A DNA stretch of 64,000 nucleotides from Paradevosia sp036499825 (GCA_036499825.1 DASYCZ010000062.1:248001-312000); one strand, 5' to 3'. Positions 35,487 to 43,827 are shown, numbered from the stretch's first letter. Translations and numbers: made by a program. Notes: generated by a model not told the origin, from the letters alone.

Positions 35487-35982
35487 CGCACCAGAATGTG
35501 AGTGCGGCGACGAGGAAGACGCCTGAGAGGTAGTTTCTGGCGAGCTTATCGTATCTGGTGGCGATGCGTCGCCAGTCCTTGAGCCTGCACCAGAGGCGTT
35601 CGACGAGGTTGCGGGTGCGATAGGCTTCGTGGTCATAAGGTATGAGAAGCTTGCGGCTGCGATTTGGTGGGATGACGACCTCGGCACCTTGTGCCTGGAT
35701 GGCAGCGCGGATGGCGTTGCTGTCATAGCCTTTGTCGGCGATCAAGCGGGTGAAGCGGCCGTTCGCGGCTTCGATCAGCGCAGGCGCGATGGTCATGTCG
35801 GAGAGGTTGCCGGGCGAAAGCATCAGGACGCGCGGGCGCCCGGCGGTATCGGTCAGTCCGTGGAGCTTGCTGGTACGCCCGCCGCGCGAGGTGCCGATGG
35901 CTTGTTCGAAGGCCCCCCTTTTGCGCCTGCTGCCGAGCGATGGACCTTGATGCTGGTTGAGTCGATCGCGACCGAGCCCCAC
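35479..35982 (-). CDS. IS5-family transposase orfB (C-terminal catalytic part)
   Basis: This frame carries the second and third catalytic residues of the DDE transposase: D in LIADKGYDSNAIR and E in NLVERLWCRLKDWRRIATRYDK, which is the R-x3-E-x6-K signature. It has no convincing start of its own; translation probably enters from orfA by a -1 shift at the A4G6 run at about 35911-35920. The first catalytic D is in orfA. The lower coordinate ends 10 bp inside the left IS end. Confidence 0.88.
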   Translation of the reverse strand: MGLGRDRLNQHQGPSLGSRRKRGAFEQAIGTSRGGRTSKLHGLTDTAGRPRVLMLSPGNLSDMTIAPALIEAANGRFTRLIADKGYDSNAIRAAIQAQGAEVVIPPNRSRKLLIPYDHEAYRTRNLVERLWCRLKDWRRIATRYDKLARNYLSGVFLVAALTFWCAN

Positions 35983-36248
35983 ACACCGCTATGCCCGGTC
36001 AGCGCCTCGAAGACCGCACACCACACCCCTTGTCCGCTCCAGCGATGGAAGCGGTTGTAGATCGTCGTGTACGGCCCATACTCCGGCGGACAGTCTCGCC
36101 AACGTGCCCCGATCTTCAGCATGTGCACGATGCCCGAGATCACCCGGCGATCATCGACCCGATGCGCGCCCTTGCGTCCTCGCGGTAGCAACGGCTCGAT
36201 CCGAGCCCACTCCGCATCGCTCAGCCACGTCAACTGCTGCTTCGCCAT
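35853..36248 (-). CDS. IS5-family transposase orfA (N-terminal part)
   Basis: 131 residues, starting MAKQQLTWLSDAEWARIEPLLP, with the DUF4096-type N-terminal domain (GARWRDCPPEYGPYTTIYNRFHRW) and the first catalytic aspartate in VAIDSTSIKVHRS. Its frame continues past the A4G6 slippery run but becomes unrelated sequence before stopping at 35853. The overlap with orfB and the -1 relation are what a programmed frameshift element looks like; a simple indel mutation is the alternative. Confidence 0.88.
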   Translation of the reverse strand: MAKQQLTWLSDAEWARIEPLLPRGRKGAHRVDDRRVISGIVHMLKIGARWRDCPPEYGPYTTIYNRFHRWSGQGVWCAVFEALTGHSGVWGSVAIDSTSIKVHRSAAGAKGGPSNKPSAPRAAGVPASSTD

Positions 36249-36304
36249 CCAACGCCTCCGCTCCTCGCAGATACCTTGAATCAGCCACCAACCTCGCGCG
36301 CAAC

Positions 36305-36322
36305 CTTATTGAGTACAGACCC
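36305..36322. repeat. Right terminal inverted repeat of the IS
   Basis: Read inward it is GGGTCTGTACTCAATAAG, the partner of 35469-35486. It is followed by the second copy of the TA target at 36323-36324, which supplies the first two bases of the deaminase stop codon on the minus strand. Confidence 0.85.
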
Positions 36323-36813
36323 TAAGCCTTCGACCAGAAATCGGCCTGCAACTGCGCCGCTTCCTCACCCAGCAACGGCCCCACGATCTCGGTCGGCCGT
36401 TGTCCGGCTGCGAACACGATGTGGCAGGGCAGGTCGAGCGTGGGGTTTTCCTCATGCGCGCCCGTCTGGGCCTTGAGGTCCTTTTCTGTCTGCCCGAACA
36501 CCACCCGGCCGATGCCGGCCCAATAGATGGCGCCGGCGCACATCGCGCAGGGTTCGGCCGAGGTGTAGAGCGTGCATTGGCTCAGGAAGTCGAGATCGTA
36601 GGTCCGGGCCGCCCACGAAGCCAGCAGCCGCTCGGCATGCGCTGTCCGGTCGCCGCCTTCCGACGTATAGCCGTTGTGCTGTTCGCGCAGCACAGTGCCG
36701 TCCTTGTCCGCCAGAAGGCTTCCGAACGGATGGTCGCCGCCCTCGCGCGAGCGCCGCGCCACCGCAAAGCATTGGCGCAGCAGCGCCTCGTCATAAGCTC
36801 GTGGCGTGGACAT
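36322..36813 (-). CDS. Cytidine-deaminase-fold nucleoside/base deaminase
   Basis: A 163-residue zinc enzyme. The zinc and proton-shuttle residues are H59 and E61 (AHAERLL) and C89/C92 (EPCAMCAGAIYWAG). The GIGRVVFG segment and the C-terminal DLPCHIVF region are closest to guanine or nucleoside deaminases rather than the tRNA-specific TadA, but this is not certain. The stop TAG at 36324-36322 uses the IS target TA plus the last IS base; before insertion it was probably TAA. Confidence 0.87.
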   Translation of the reverse strand: MSTPRAYDEALLRQCFAVARRSREGGDHPFGSLLADKDGTVLREQHNGYTSEGGDRTAHAERLLASWAARTYDLDFLSQCTLYTSAEPCAMCAGAIYWAGIGRVVFGQTEKDLKAQTGAHEENPTLDLPCHIVFAAGQRPTEIVGPLLGEEAAQLQADFWSKA

Positions 36814-36848
36814 GAACCGGCCTCCTTGTGCCGGGCCAGTATGGGGCG

Positions 36849-37598
36849 CTAGTCGGTCAATTCAAGCGAATTGCTGCTCACGGCATAGCGCTGCAGCGTC
36901 TCGAGGAAGGTCATGCCCAACAGGCTCGTCTCCAGCGCTCCGTCCTCGGCGACATAGGCCCGCACATTGTGGCGCACGATGCCGCCAACCTCGATGGTGT
37001 CCAGCACCACGCTGGCGGCTTGTCCGGTGCCGTTCGCCGTCGAAACCGGGAGCGTGTAGGAGAGGTTCTCCGTATCGATCCCCGCCGCCTTGGCGTCCTC
37101 CGCTGTCAGCACCACGGCGCTGGCGCCCGTATCGAAGATCATCGTTATGCGCTTGCCGTCAATGGTGCCCTCCAGCTGGAAATGGCCGCCCATGCCGCGA
37201 TGGAAGGTCGCTGTGCCCTTTTCGGTATCGATTACGGCGATCCCCGGCACCAGTTCGCCGAACACCCGTCCGCTCAGTCCCAGCAGCTCGTAGCGGAACG
37301 TATAACCCACGATAGCAACGGCGAAGATACCCACCCACAGCACGATGCCGGCGAACAGTTCGGAAAACTTCCGCCGCCGCGAGAACATCCCGCCGGCGAT
37401 CACGATCAGGATGAGCAACAGCGGCACGATGCGGCCGGTCTGGTCTTGTGTCAGCCCGAACATGCTGCCGGCGTCGGCGCCGATCAACAGCGCCAGACCC
37501 ACGGCGACCAGAAGGGCAATGCCTATGAACAACAATTGCGCCGAACCCCGATTGGCAAAACTACTCTCAGATAAAGGCAGGCAATGCGGCGAATTCAA
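36849..37598 (-). CDS. Membrane-anchored retropepsin-like aspartic protease (TIGR02281 clan AA type)
   Basis: A 249-residue protein with three membrane helices (about 20-40, 56-73, 81-100) followed by a single-lobe aspartic protease domain. The catalytic motif is IFDTGASAVVLT (D156), and a Gly-x-Leu-like segment LLGMTFL lies near the C-terminus. One lobe means that it should act as a homodimer, like retroviral proteases. The start is TTG at 37598 with AAGG nearby. Substrates are unknown; TIGR02281 proteins are widespread in alphaproteobacteria. It is divergent from the GST gene. Confidence 0.85.
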   Translation of the reverse strand: MNSPHCLPLSESSFANRGSAQLLFIGIALLVAVGLALLIGADAGSMFGLTQDQTGRIVPLLLILIVIAGGMFSRRRKFSELFAGIVLWVGIFAVAIVGYTFRYELLGLSGRVFGELVPGIAVIDTEKGTATFHRGMGGHFQLEGTIDGKRITMIFDTGASAVVLTAEDAKAAGIDTENLSYTLPVSTANGTGQAASVVLDTIEVGGIVRHNVRAYVAEDGALETSLLGMTFLETLQRYAVSSNSLELTD

Positions 37599-37694
37599 GT
37601 AGCCTTGCGATCTTGGGCCGCCGACAGAGCGGTGGCAGCAAGCCGGTTCTTCATGGTAACCTGCTTCCAGAATGTTACTTCATCAGAGGTCGTC

Positions 37695-38369
37695 GTGTCC
37701 AAGCTCACACTCATCAGTTTTCCGACTTGCCCTTATGTGCAGCGCGCCATCATCGCGCTGAAGGAAAAGCAGGTCGATTTCGACGTCGTCTATATCGACC
37801 TCGCCAACAAGCCCGACTGGTTCCTCGCCATTTCGCCGCTCGGCAAGGTGCCGGTGCTCAAGGTCGAACGTCCGGGCCTGCCCGAGGCCATCGTTTTCGA
37901 GAGCGCAGTGATCCTCGAATATCTCGAGGAAACCGCGCCTGGCCGCAAGCTGCACCCGGCCGATCCGCTCGATCGCGCCCACCATCGCGGTTGGATGGAG
38001 TTCGGCTCGCAGGTCCTCGGCGACCTCTTCAAGTTCAATTCGGCCAAGAACGATGCGGATCTCGAAACGGCCCGCAAGGCACTCACGGCCAAGTTCACGC
38101 GCCTCGAGCAGACTATCGTCGGCCCGCTCTTCGCCGGCGAGGATTTCTGCTATGTCGACGCTGTCTTCGCGCCGGCCTTCCGCCAGCTCGATGCGCTGGA
38201 GACGGTCGTCAAGACCGGCCTGCTCGCTACCATGCCGAAGGTTTCCGCCTGGCGCCAGGCTCTCGCCGCCCGCCCCAGCGTCAAGGCAGCGGCGCCCGCC
38301 GACTTCGCCGAGCTTTATCTCGCCCGGCTGCGCAAGAACGAAGCCGTCATTCTCAAGGCCGCCGCCTAA
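37695..38369 (+). CDS. Glutathione S-transferase family protein
   Basis: A 224-residue GST with a thioredoxin-like N-terminal domain (SFPTCPYVQRAIIAL, so the active site could use C12, as in omega-type enzymes) and a helical C-terminal domain. The cis-proline motif GKVPVLKV and the ESAVILEYLEE glutathione-binding segment are present. The GTG at 37695 was chosen because AGAGG is 5 bp upstream and it gives a family-typical start; ATG at 37653 is possible. Substrate is unknown; it could conjugate glutathione to electrophiles or reduce mixed disulfides. Confidence 0.86.
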   Translation: MSKLTLISFPTCPYVQRAIIALKEKQVDFDVVYIDLANKPDWFLAISPLGKVPVLKVERPGLPEAIVFESAVILEYLEETAPGRKLHPADPLDRAHHRGWMEFGSQVLGDLFKFNSAKNDADLETARKALTAKFTRLEQTIVGPLFAGEDFCYVDAVFAPAFRQLDALETVVKTGLLATMPKVSAWRQALAARPSVKAAAPADFAELYLARLRKNEAVILKAAA

Positions 38370-38398
38370 CGCGTTTTTGGAAACGAACTTGAAACGCT

Positions 38399-39238
38399 CT
38401 AGAGCAGCAGGAATGCCATCAGCACGGCGATCTCGATCAGCCCCATCAGGGCGCCGATCAGATCGCCGGTCTGCCCGTTGAGCAGTCGCCGGCAGAGGCG
38501 CGTCCAGCCCCAGGCGACGATGGCCCCCAGCACCAATGCCAGGAGCACCGCCAGCAACCCTGCCGCTGGGCCCGCGAGGATGAAAGCGATCACCGCGGCG
38601 AAGGCCATGCCGATGCCGAAGCTGTAGCCGCTGACGCGCCCGGCCGCCGCTGACGCGCCATCTATGCGTGCCGGCGGCAGCGCCACCGTCAGCCACAGCC
38701 CGCCCGAGCGCGCCAGCACGGTCGCCGCCAGCCACAGCGCCGCCCCCTTCAGGGGATGGATCTCGACCAGCGCCGCCAGGGCGCTGACACGCAACAGCAG
38801 CAACAGGCACAATGCCGCCACCCCATAGGTGCCGTGCCGGCTGTCCTTCAGAATTTCGAGCCGGCGCGCCGGTGTCGTGCCGCCGAACAGCCCGTCGGCC
38901 GCATCGGCCAGGCCGTCTTCGCTCATGCCGCCGCACACCAGGATCATGGCGCCCGTCGCCAGCGCCGACGCGAACAGCGGCGGCAGGCCGAGCCCGCCGA
39001 ACAGGGCCAGCGCCAGTACCGGTCCGATGCCGATCACGAGGCTTGCAAACGGCAGCGCCCGCGCGATCCGCGAGAGCTGTGGCCGCTCGTGTGGCCGGTC
39101 GCCGGTGGGCAGGCGCGAAAAGAACCGCACCGCCATCACCAGGTCGTCGACCAGATGAAAATCATCCCGCGGCGGCGCGTTGTCGTTCGACTTCAACGGC
39201 TTTTTCTCGTCCTCGGCATTGGGAGGCGGCACGTCCAA
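38399..39238 (-). CDS. cobS: Adenosylcobinamide-GDP ribazoletransferase (cobalamin synthase)
   Basis: CobS joins adenosylcobinamide-GDP to alpha-ribazole in the membrane, the last assembly step of coenzyme B12. The 279-residue product has many helices and the metal-binding segment DGLADAADGLFGG with flanking acidic residues. FFSRLPTGD near residue 40 matches the family N-terminus. The start is uncertain: TTG at 39238 has a strong GGAAGGA site, giving a 39-residue extension before the family-homologous part; TTG at 39196 is another option. It is divergent from cobT, the enzyme that makes its substrate. Confidence 0.88.
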   Translation of the reverse strand: MDVPPPNAEDEKKPLKSNDNAPPRDDFHLVDDLVMAVRFFSRLPTGDRPHERPQLSRIARALPFASLVIGIGPVLALALFGGLGLPPLFASALATGAMILVCGGMSEDGLADAADGLFGGTTPARRLEILKDSRHGTYGVAALCLLLLLRVSALAALVEIHPLKGAALWLAATVLARSGGLWLTVALPPARIDGASAAAGRVSGYSFGIGMAFAAVIAFILAGPAAGLLAVLLALVLGAIVAWGWTRLCRRLLNGQTGDLIGALMGLIEIAVLMAFLLL

Positions 39239-39394
39239 TAGCAGATCCTTCCAGCGACTCGCTGTCGGCGACCATGCCACCGCAGTCCAGCGACGGCAAT
39301 TTTGCCCGATCACACTTTCCCGCAAAGGGGCTTGGGCCTTATCGCCGAGTGGTGCAAGAAGGTGGCGTCTTCGAGTCTTACCCCCGGACCCACC

Positions 39395-40411
39395 ATGCCC
39401 GCTCCCGCCTATGCCGATATCATCGAGCTCCTGACCATTGCGCCGGATGGCGACGAAGCGGCCGTGGAGACCGTGCGGACACGCGATGCCACTCTCACCA
39501 AGCCACGCGGCTCTCTCGGCCGCATGGAAGCGCTGGTGGAATTCCTGGCGCGCTGGCAGGGCAAGGGGCGTCCGACTCTCGACAATCCGATGGTCGCCAT
39601 CTTCGCAGCCAATCACGGCGTCACCGATCAGGGCGTCTCAGCCTTCCCGCGCGAGGTGACGGCGCAGATGGTCGCCAACTTCACCAATGGCGGCGCCGCC
39701 ATCTCCCAGATATGCGCGCTGCACGAATTGAACCTGCGCGTTTTCGAATTGGCGCTGGAACTGCCGACCGGCGACATCACGCGCGAGCCGGCCATGGATG
39801 ATCGCATGTGCGCCGCCACTATCGCCTATGGCATGGAAGCCATTGCGGGCAAACCGGACCTGCTGTGCATCGGCGAAATGGGCATCGGCAACACCACGGT
39901 TGCGGCAGCCATCTATGCGGCGCTCTATGGCGGCACCGGTGCCGATTGGGTCGGTCGCGGCACCGGCGTCGATGACGCCGGCCTTACCCGCAAGGCCGCC
40001 GCTGTCGATGCCGCCATTGCCTTCCACGGCGCCGCGCTCGATCATCCGCTGGCTATCCTTGCCCGGCTCGGTGGACGAGAGATTGCCGCTATGCTCGGGG
40101 CCATCATTGCCACCAGGCAACAGAAAGTGCCCGTCATCGTCGACGGTTTCGTCGCCACCGCCGCCGCGGCCATCGCTTATGCCGTCAACCCCGAAGCGAT
40201 CGATCACTGCCTCTTCGCGCATGTGTCGGCCGAGAGCGCCCATGGCAGGGTGCTGGAAGCTTTGGGGCAGCAGCCGCTACTCGATCTCGGCATGCGCCTT
40301 GGCGAAGGCAGCGGCGCCGCGCTGGCGGCCGTGCTCGCCAAGACCGCCCTGCACCTTCACAACAATATGGCGACCTTCGAGGAAGCCGCGGTCAGCAACC
40401 GCGCCAATTAG
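39395..40411 (+). CDS. cobT: Nicotinate-nucleotide--dimethylbenzimidazole phosphoribosyltransferase
   Basis: CobT activates dimethylbenzimidazole to alpha-ribazole phosphate for the lower ligand of cobalamin. The 338-residue enzyme shows the family motifs TKPRGSLGRMEAL (about 30-42), FAANHGVTDQGVSAFP (about 70-85), GEMGIGNTTVAAA (about 163-175) and the catalytic glutamate E304 in RLGEGSGAALA. Only cobS and cobT of the B12 pathway are in the window. It overlaps the convergent kinase gene by 4 bp. Confidence 0.94.
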   Translation: MPAPAYADIIELLTIAPDGDEAAVETVRTRDATLTKPRGSLGRMEALVEFLARWQGKGRPTLDNPMVAIFAANHGVTDQGVSAFPREVTAQMVANFTNGGAAISQICALHELNLRVFELALELPTGDITREPAMDDRMCAATIAYGMEAIAGKPDLLCIGEMGIGNTTVAAAIYAALYGGTGADWVGRGTGVDDAGLTRKAAAVDAAIAFHGAALDHPLAILARLGGREIAAMLGAIIATRQQKVPVIVDGFVATAAAAIAYAVNPEAIDHCLFAHVSAESAHGRVLEALGQQPLLDLGMRLGEGSGAALAAVLAKTALHLHNNMATFEEAAVSNRAN

Positions 40412-41937
40412 CCGGCTTCGGAGTAGATCTCGAGGCGGCTCTTCTTTTCCACCACCGGCGCCAGCGCATCCATGACGCGGGCGCGGGGGAAGGTGGCGAT
40501 CACCTCGGTGCCGAAGCGCAGTTTCGAGAACAGGTCGAACCGGCCCTGGTGAAGCTCCATGATCTTCTGCACGATGGGCAAGCCGAGGCCGGCGCCTTGT
40601 TCGGCTGTCTTTTGTGCCAGCGAGCCCTGACCGAACGAGGAGAGCACCGTCTCGATTTCCTCTTCGGGGATGCCGGGGCCATTGTCGCGCACCGAGACCA
40701 TCTGGCCGCCATCGGCGCTGCGCGTCACCACCAGCACCACCTTGCCCGCTTGCGGCGTGAATTTCACTGCGTTGGACAAGAGGTTCAATACGACCTGGCG
40801 CACGGCGCGCTCATCTCCCCAGAGCTTGGGCAAATTTTCGGCGAAGCTGAACGTCAGCTCGATATTTTTGGCCTTGGCGCGGATTTCGATCATGCGGCGG
40901 CAGTCGTCGGCGATATCGACCAGCGAGACCGCCTCCTCGTTCAGCTCATACTTGCCCGCCTCGATGCGGCTGAGGTCCAAGAGCTCGTTGATGAGGTTCA
41001 GCAGGTGCTGGCCGCTGGCATGGATGTCTCCCGCATATTCCTTGTACTGCGGGATCACGTGCGGCCCCAGCAGCTCGGATTTCAGCACTTCCGAAAACCC
41101 GATGATGGCGTTGAGCGGCGTCCGCAGCTCGTGGCTCATCGTGGCGAGGAACTGCGACTTGGCGACATTGGCCTGCTCGGCATGGCGCCGGGCTTCTTCC
41201 GACATCTCCCGGGCTTCCTCGAGTTCGGTGATCAGCGCATCCTTTTCGGCCTGATGCGCGACGGTTTCGAGTTCCGAGGCGTGCAGCTGGCGCGCCAGGT
41301 ATACGAAGAAAATTTCGCCGCCCGCCGCCACTGCCGCCAGCGCATAGTTCAGCGTCCCGCCGAGCCACAAGAGGTTGATGCTGACCGTCAGCGTCGCGGG
41401 CAGGGTGCTCATCAGCGTGGCGCTGGGCAGGGTGCGGGTCGAAACCGCATTGCTCGCCGCGCCCACCAGCACCATGGCGAACATCGCCACGGCCAGGTTC
41501 TGTCCGCCGCCGGTCAGGGTGAAAAGGCCCAGCAGGGCCCAGGCGATGCCGTAGACCGTCTCGGCGGCCACAAAGCTTGTCGTCCAGCGTTGCGCGTCGA
41601 ACTTGTCCCGGCTCACCGAACGGAAGCGCCGGCAGATCAGCACCACGCCAAAATTGGCGGCGATCACCACGACCGCCCAGGCGGCCGCCACATAGGCCGG
41701 CACGAAAAGGCTCGAAAACAGCGCCAGGATGACCAGCAGCACCGGCATGGCCAGCGCTCCGGAAATGCGGGAGCCCGCATAGTCCGCCAGAAGCTCGAAA
41801 TCGTAGGAGGAAAGCGTGCCCGAACTCGAGGTCAGGCGCTGTCTGGCGTCAGACACCGTCTTTTGAGCCGTGCGTCTCGGCTCACGGCCCATCCGCGACC
41901 GGACGTCGGTCTCGATTATCGCCGGTTCGGACGACAT
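40408..41937 (-). CDS. Membrane sensor histidine kinase (PleC/PdhS-like kinase core)
   Basis: A 509-residue kinase with six helices at about 60-210, a coiled coil at about 218-258, the phosphoacceptor H269 (TMSHELRTPLNAIIGFSEVL) and an HATPase domain (NLLSNAVKF, DNGPGIP, GAGLGLPIVQKIMELHQG). The H-box through LLNLINELLDLSRIEAGKYEL region is typical of the PleC/DivJ/PdhS kinases that phosphorylate DivK/PleD-type regulators. Whether it acts in cell-cycle control is inference. It has no neighbouring regulator. Confidence 0.9.
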   Translation of the reverse strand: MSSEPAIIETDVRSRMGREPRRTAQKTVSDARQRLTSSSGTLSSYDFELLADYAGSRISGALAMPVLLVILALFSSLFVPAYVAAAWAVVVIAANFGVVLICRRFRSVSRDKFDAQRWTTSFVAAETVYGIAWALLGLFTLTGGGQNLAVAMFAMVLVGAASNAVSTRTLPSATLMSTLPATLTVSINLLWLGGTLNYALAAVAAGGEIFFVYLARQLHASELETVAHQAEKDALITELEEAREMSEEARRHAEQANVAKSQFLATMSHELRTPLNAIIGFSEVLKSELLGPHVIPQYKEYAGDIHASGQHLLNLINELLDLSRIEAGKYELNEEAVSLVDIADDCRRMIEIRAKAKNIELTFSFAENLPKLWGDERAVRQVVLNLLSNAVKFTPQAGKVVLVVTRSADGGQMVSVRDNGPGIPEEEIETVLSSFGQGSLAQKTAEQGAGLGLPIVQKIMELHQGRFDLFSKLRFGTEVIATFPRARVMDALAPVVEKKSRLEIYSEAG

Positions 41938-42017
41938 TTTACGCTTACTCGTTACTGACTGCTGCGAAGATGGAACGCTTTCGCTACGCTATCGGGAACG
42001 TAGCGCTGTCGTAGTTA

Positions 42018-42599
42018 ATGGCTGGTGAAACCGTGCCCTTGCGGGGTCGATCAAATACTAGGCTTTCCAGCCTGCTGAGCCTTGTCGCGCTGATGGCGTT
42101 CTTCGGCGCCGTGGCCTGGCTCGCGGTGCAGCTCGAACCCGCGAGCCTCGATGTCTCAGGGGCCGCGCACGTTGCCGATGGCGATACCCTCACTATCGGC
42201 AAGAGCCGGGTACGTCTCCTTGGTATCGATGCCCCCGAATATGACCAGATCTGCCAGGATGCATCGGGGCACGATTGGGCCTGCGGGACTGCGGCTCGGG
42301 ACTTGTTGCGGCAAATGATCGGCAAATCCGCGGTCACCTGCGATCCCGAAGGCCACGATCAGTATGGCCGCGTATTGGCGCGCTGCGCGGCAAACAAGCG
42401 CGATCTCGGTGGGGCCATGATCGATGCCGGCCTGGCCATTTCCTACGACGACTATAAGCTGCGTGAAACTGCCGCCAGATTAGCGCGAAAAGGACTTTGG
42501 GCGGGCCATTTCGATACGCCGCGCACCTGGCGTGACAGCAACGGCCATCCGGATGAAGGCTTTGACTTTTGGGCGTGGGCCGCCAGCCTGTTTGGCTGA
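42018..42599 (+). CDS. Thermonuclease (SNase)-family protein
   Basis: A 193-residue protein with an N-terminal membrane/signal segment at about 17-38 and an SNase fold. VADGDTLTI and RVRLLGIDAPE hold the calcium-binding aspartates and the first catalytic arginine; DQYGRVLARC holds the second. Cysteines (QICQ, WACG, VTCD, ARCA) suggest disulfides in the periplasm. It probably degrades nucleic acids outside the cytoplasm. It is divergent from the kinase gene. Confidence 0.88.
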   Translation: MAGETVPLRGRSNTRLSSLLSLVALMAFFGAVAWLAVQLEPASLDVSGAAHVADGDTLTIGKSRVRLLGIDAPEYDQICQDASGHDWACGTAARDLLRQMIGKSAVTCDPEGHDQYGRVLARCAANKRDLGGAMIDAGLAISYDDYKLRETAARLARKGLWAGHFDTPRTWRDSNGHPDEGFDFWAWAASLFG

Positions 42600-42705
42600 T
42601 TGACATTTGGAAGAATATTGCGTTGAATTCGCCTCTGCGCAGGGGATGCGCTAATTTACATTAGAATTATCCCAGTTTGCGCAATCTGATTTCTCGGGGG
42701 GCTCG

Positions 42706-43185
42706 ATGGCGCTGGATAAGATCGATCGCAAGATTCTGACGCTTCTGCAAAAGGATGCGACGATGCCGGTGGCCGAGATCGGCCGCAAGGTCGGCCTGTC
42801 GACCACGCCATGCTGGCGCCGCATCCAGAAGATGGAAGAAGACGGCGTCATCAGGCGCCGCGTCGCGGTGCTCGATCCGGTCAAGGTCAATGCCGGTGTC
42901 ACCGTCTTCGTGGCCGTCAAAACCAGCGAACACAACGAGGCCTGGCTGCGCAAGTTCGCTGCCGTCGTCGAGGATTTTCCGGAGGTCGTCGAATTCTACC
43001 GCATGAGCGGTGACGTCGATTACCTCCTGCGCGTCGTCGTCCCCGACATCGGCGCCTACGACACCTTTTACAAGAAGCTGATCGGCAAGATCGCGCTCAG
43101 CGACGTCAGTTCGTCGTTCGCCATGGAGCAGATCAAATACACCACCGCACTCCCCCTGGAATTCGCGCTGGTCAGCGACGAGTAG
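42706..43185 (+). CDS. Lrp/AsnC-family transcriptional regulator
   Basis: A 159-residue regulator with an N-terminal helix-turn-helix at about 20-45 (PVAEIGRKVGLSTTPCWRRIQKMEEDGVI) and a C-terminal RAM ligand-binding domain at about 70-150 (DVDYLLRVVVPDIGAYDTF). GGGGGG is just upstream of the ATG. Such proteins bind amino acids and control their metabolism. No obvious target gene is next to it; the convergent neighbour is an uncharacterised membrane gene. Confidence 0.93.
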   Translation: MALDKIDRKILTLLQKDATMPVAEIGRKVGLSTTPCWRRIQKMEEDGVIRRRVAVLDPVKVNAGVTVFVAVKTSEHNEAWLRKFAAVVEDFPEVVEFYRMSGDVDYLLRVVVPDIGAYDTFYKKLIGKIALSDVSSSFAMEQIKYTTALPLEFALVSDE

Positions 43186-43203
43186 GGGAGGACCCGGCGC
43201 CCT

Positions 43204-43827
43204 TTACAGGTCGCCGGGGATTTGTGCCTTGTCGGGCAGCACGACCGGCGGCATCGGTGAGAAGTTGAGGCTTGGACTTCCCAGGCCAACCGCCACCATG
43301 CCTGCCGTCGAATTGTTCTGCCCGTTTGTATTCGTCTTGTTGGCGCCGCCAACGCTCTTGTCGCCGGCCATCGGCGTGCCGAGGGCCTGATCGCCGCCGC
43401 TCTGACCCTTGGTGTCGGCGGTCTGGCCCAGCACTTCCTGGCCTTCGTCCAACTGGTCCTGGCCACGTGACACTTCGTTGGCCACGTCTTCCGTATAGGG
43501 CAGGATATAGCTACGCGGCTCGGTGATCGGCAGTTGATGGTCATCGACCTCCTGCAGCCACAGATAGACATGCCCCGGCTCGTTGTTGGCGCGGTTCGGC
43601 TCGACGATGTGGGTGTGGAGGAGGCTGAAGCGCGCCGGCACTGCATCATGCGCCGGCCAGCCCAACAGGCCGGAGATAGCGAAATACGAAAACACACACG
43701 CGGCCGCCGTCACGATGATGGCGCCCGCCTTGATCCACCACTTCCACAGCGAAAACACGTTGAGGCTGATGAGCAGCAGGGCCAGAAGCGCGTAGACCGC
43801 GATGGTTGTAATAAGCGCCGGGGTCAT
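43204..43827 (-). CDS. Uncharacterised membrane protein, third gene of the TolQ/ExbD-like operon
   Basis: 207 residues with two N-terminal helices (about 5-26 and 33-56), a predicted extracytoplasmic segment at about 60-140 that includes the folded-looking part HVYLWLQEVDDHQLPITEPRS (split here by the charged turn), and a Gly/Asn/Gln-rich linker at about 135-180. The C-terminus is proline-rich (SPMPPVV). I do not recognise a family. It overlaps the upstream gene by 4 bp (ATGA), so its product is almost certainly part of the same complex, perhaps as a periplasmic adaptor. Confidence 0.85.
   Translation of the reverse strand: MTPALITTIAVYALLALLLISLNVFSLWKWWIKAGAIIVTAAACVFSYFAISGLLGWPAHDAVPARFSLLHTHIVEPNRANNEPGHVYLWLQEVDDHQLPITEPRSYILPYTEDVANEVSRGQDQLDEGQEVLGQTADTKGQSGGDQALGTPMAGDKSVGGANKTNTNGQNNSTAGMVAVGLGSPSLNFSPMPPVVLPDKAQIPGDL

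Larger units (their letters stand above)
35469..36322 (-). mobile_element. IS5-family insertion sequence (IS427-like group), apparently complete, 854 bp
   Basis: The element has 18-bp imperfect terminal inverted repeats (GGGTCAGGACTCAATTAG on the left, GGGTCTGTACTCAATAAG read inward from the right), a TA target duplication (35467-35468 and 36323-36324), and transposase frames orfA and orfB on the minus strand. Length, ends, TA target and split transposase all fit the IS427 group of IS5. It sits exactly at the junction of the convergent genes dusA and the deaminase, and both genes keep a stop codon. Confidence 0.92.

Noticed and set aside
35629..36060. 143-codon plus-strand frame inside the IS
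   Set aside because: It is antisense to the transposase frames and has no recognisable domain.
38370..38398. Terminator between the GST gene and cobS
   Set aside because: GCGTTT and AAACGC can pair but the stem is AT-containing and the loop is 15 nt long, so support is too weak.
39239..39394. Cobalamin riboswitch between cobS and cobT
   Set aside because: I could not find the B12-box-like core in either orientation by eye. An Rfam search would decide.
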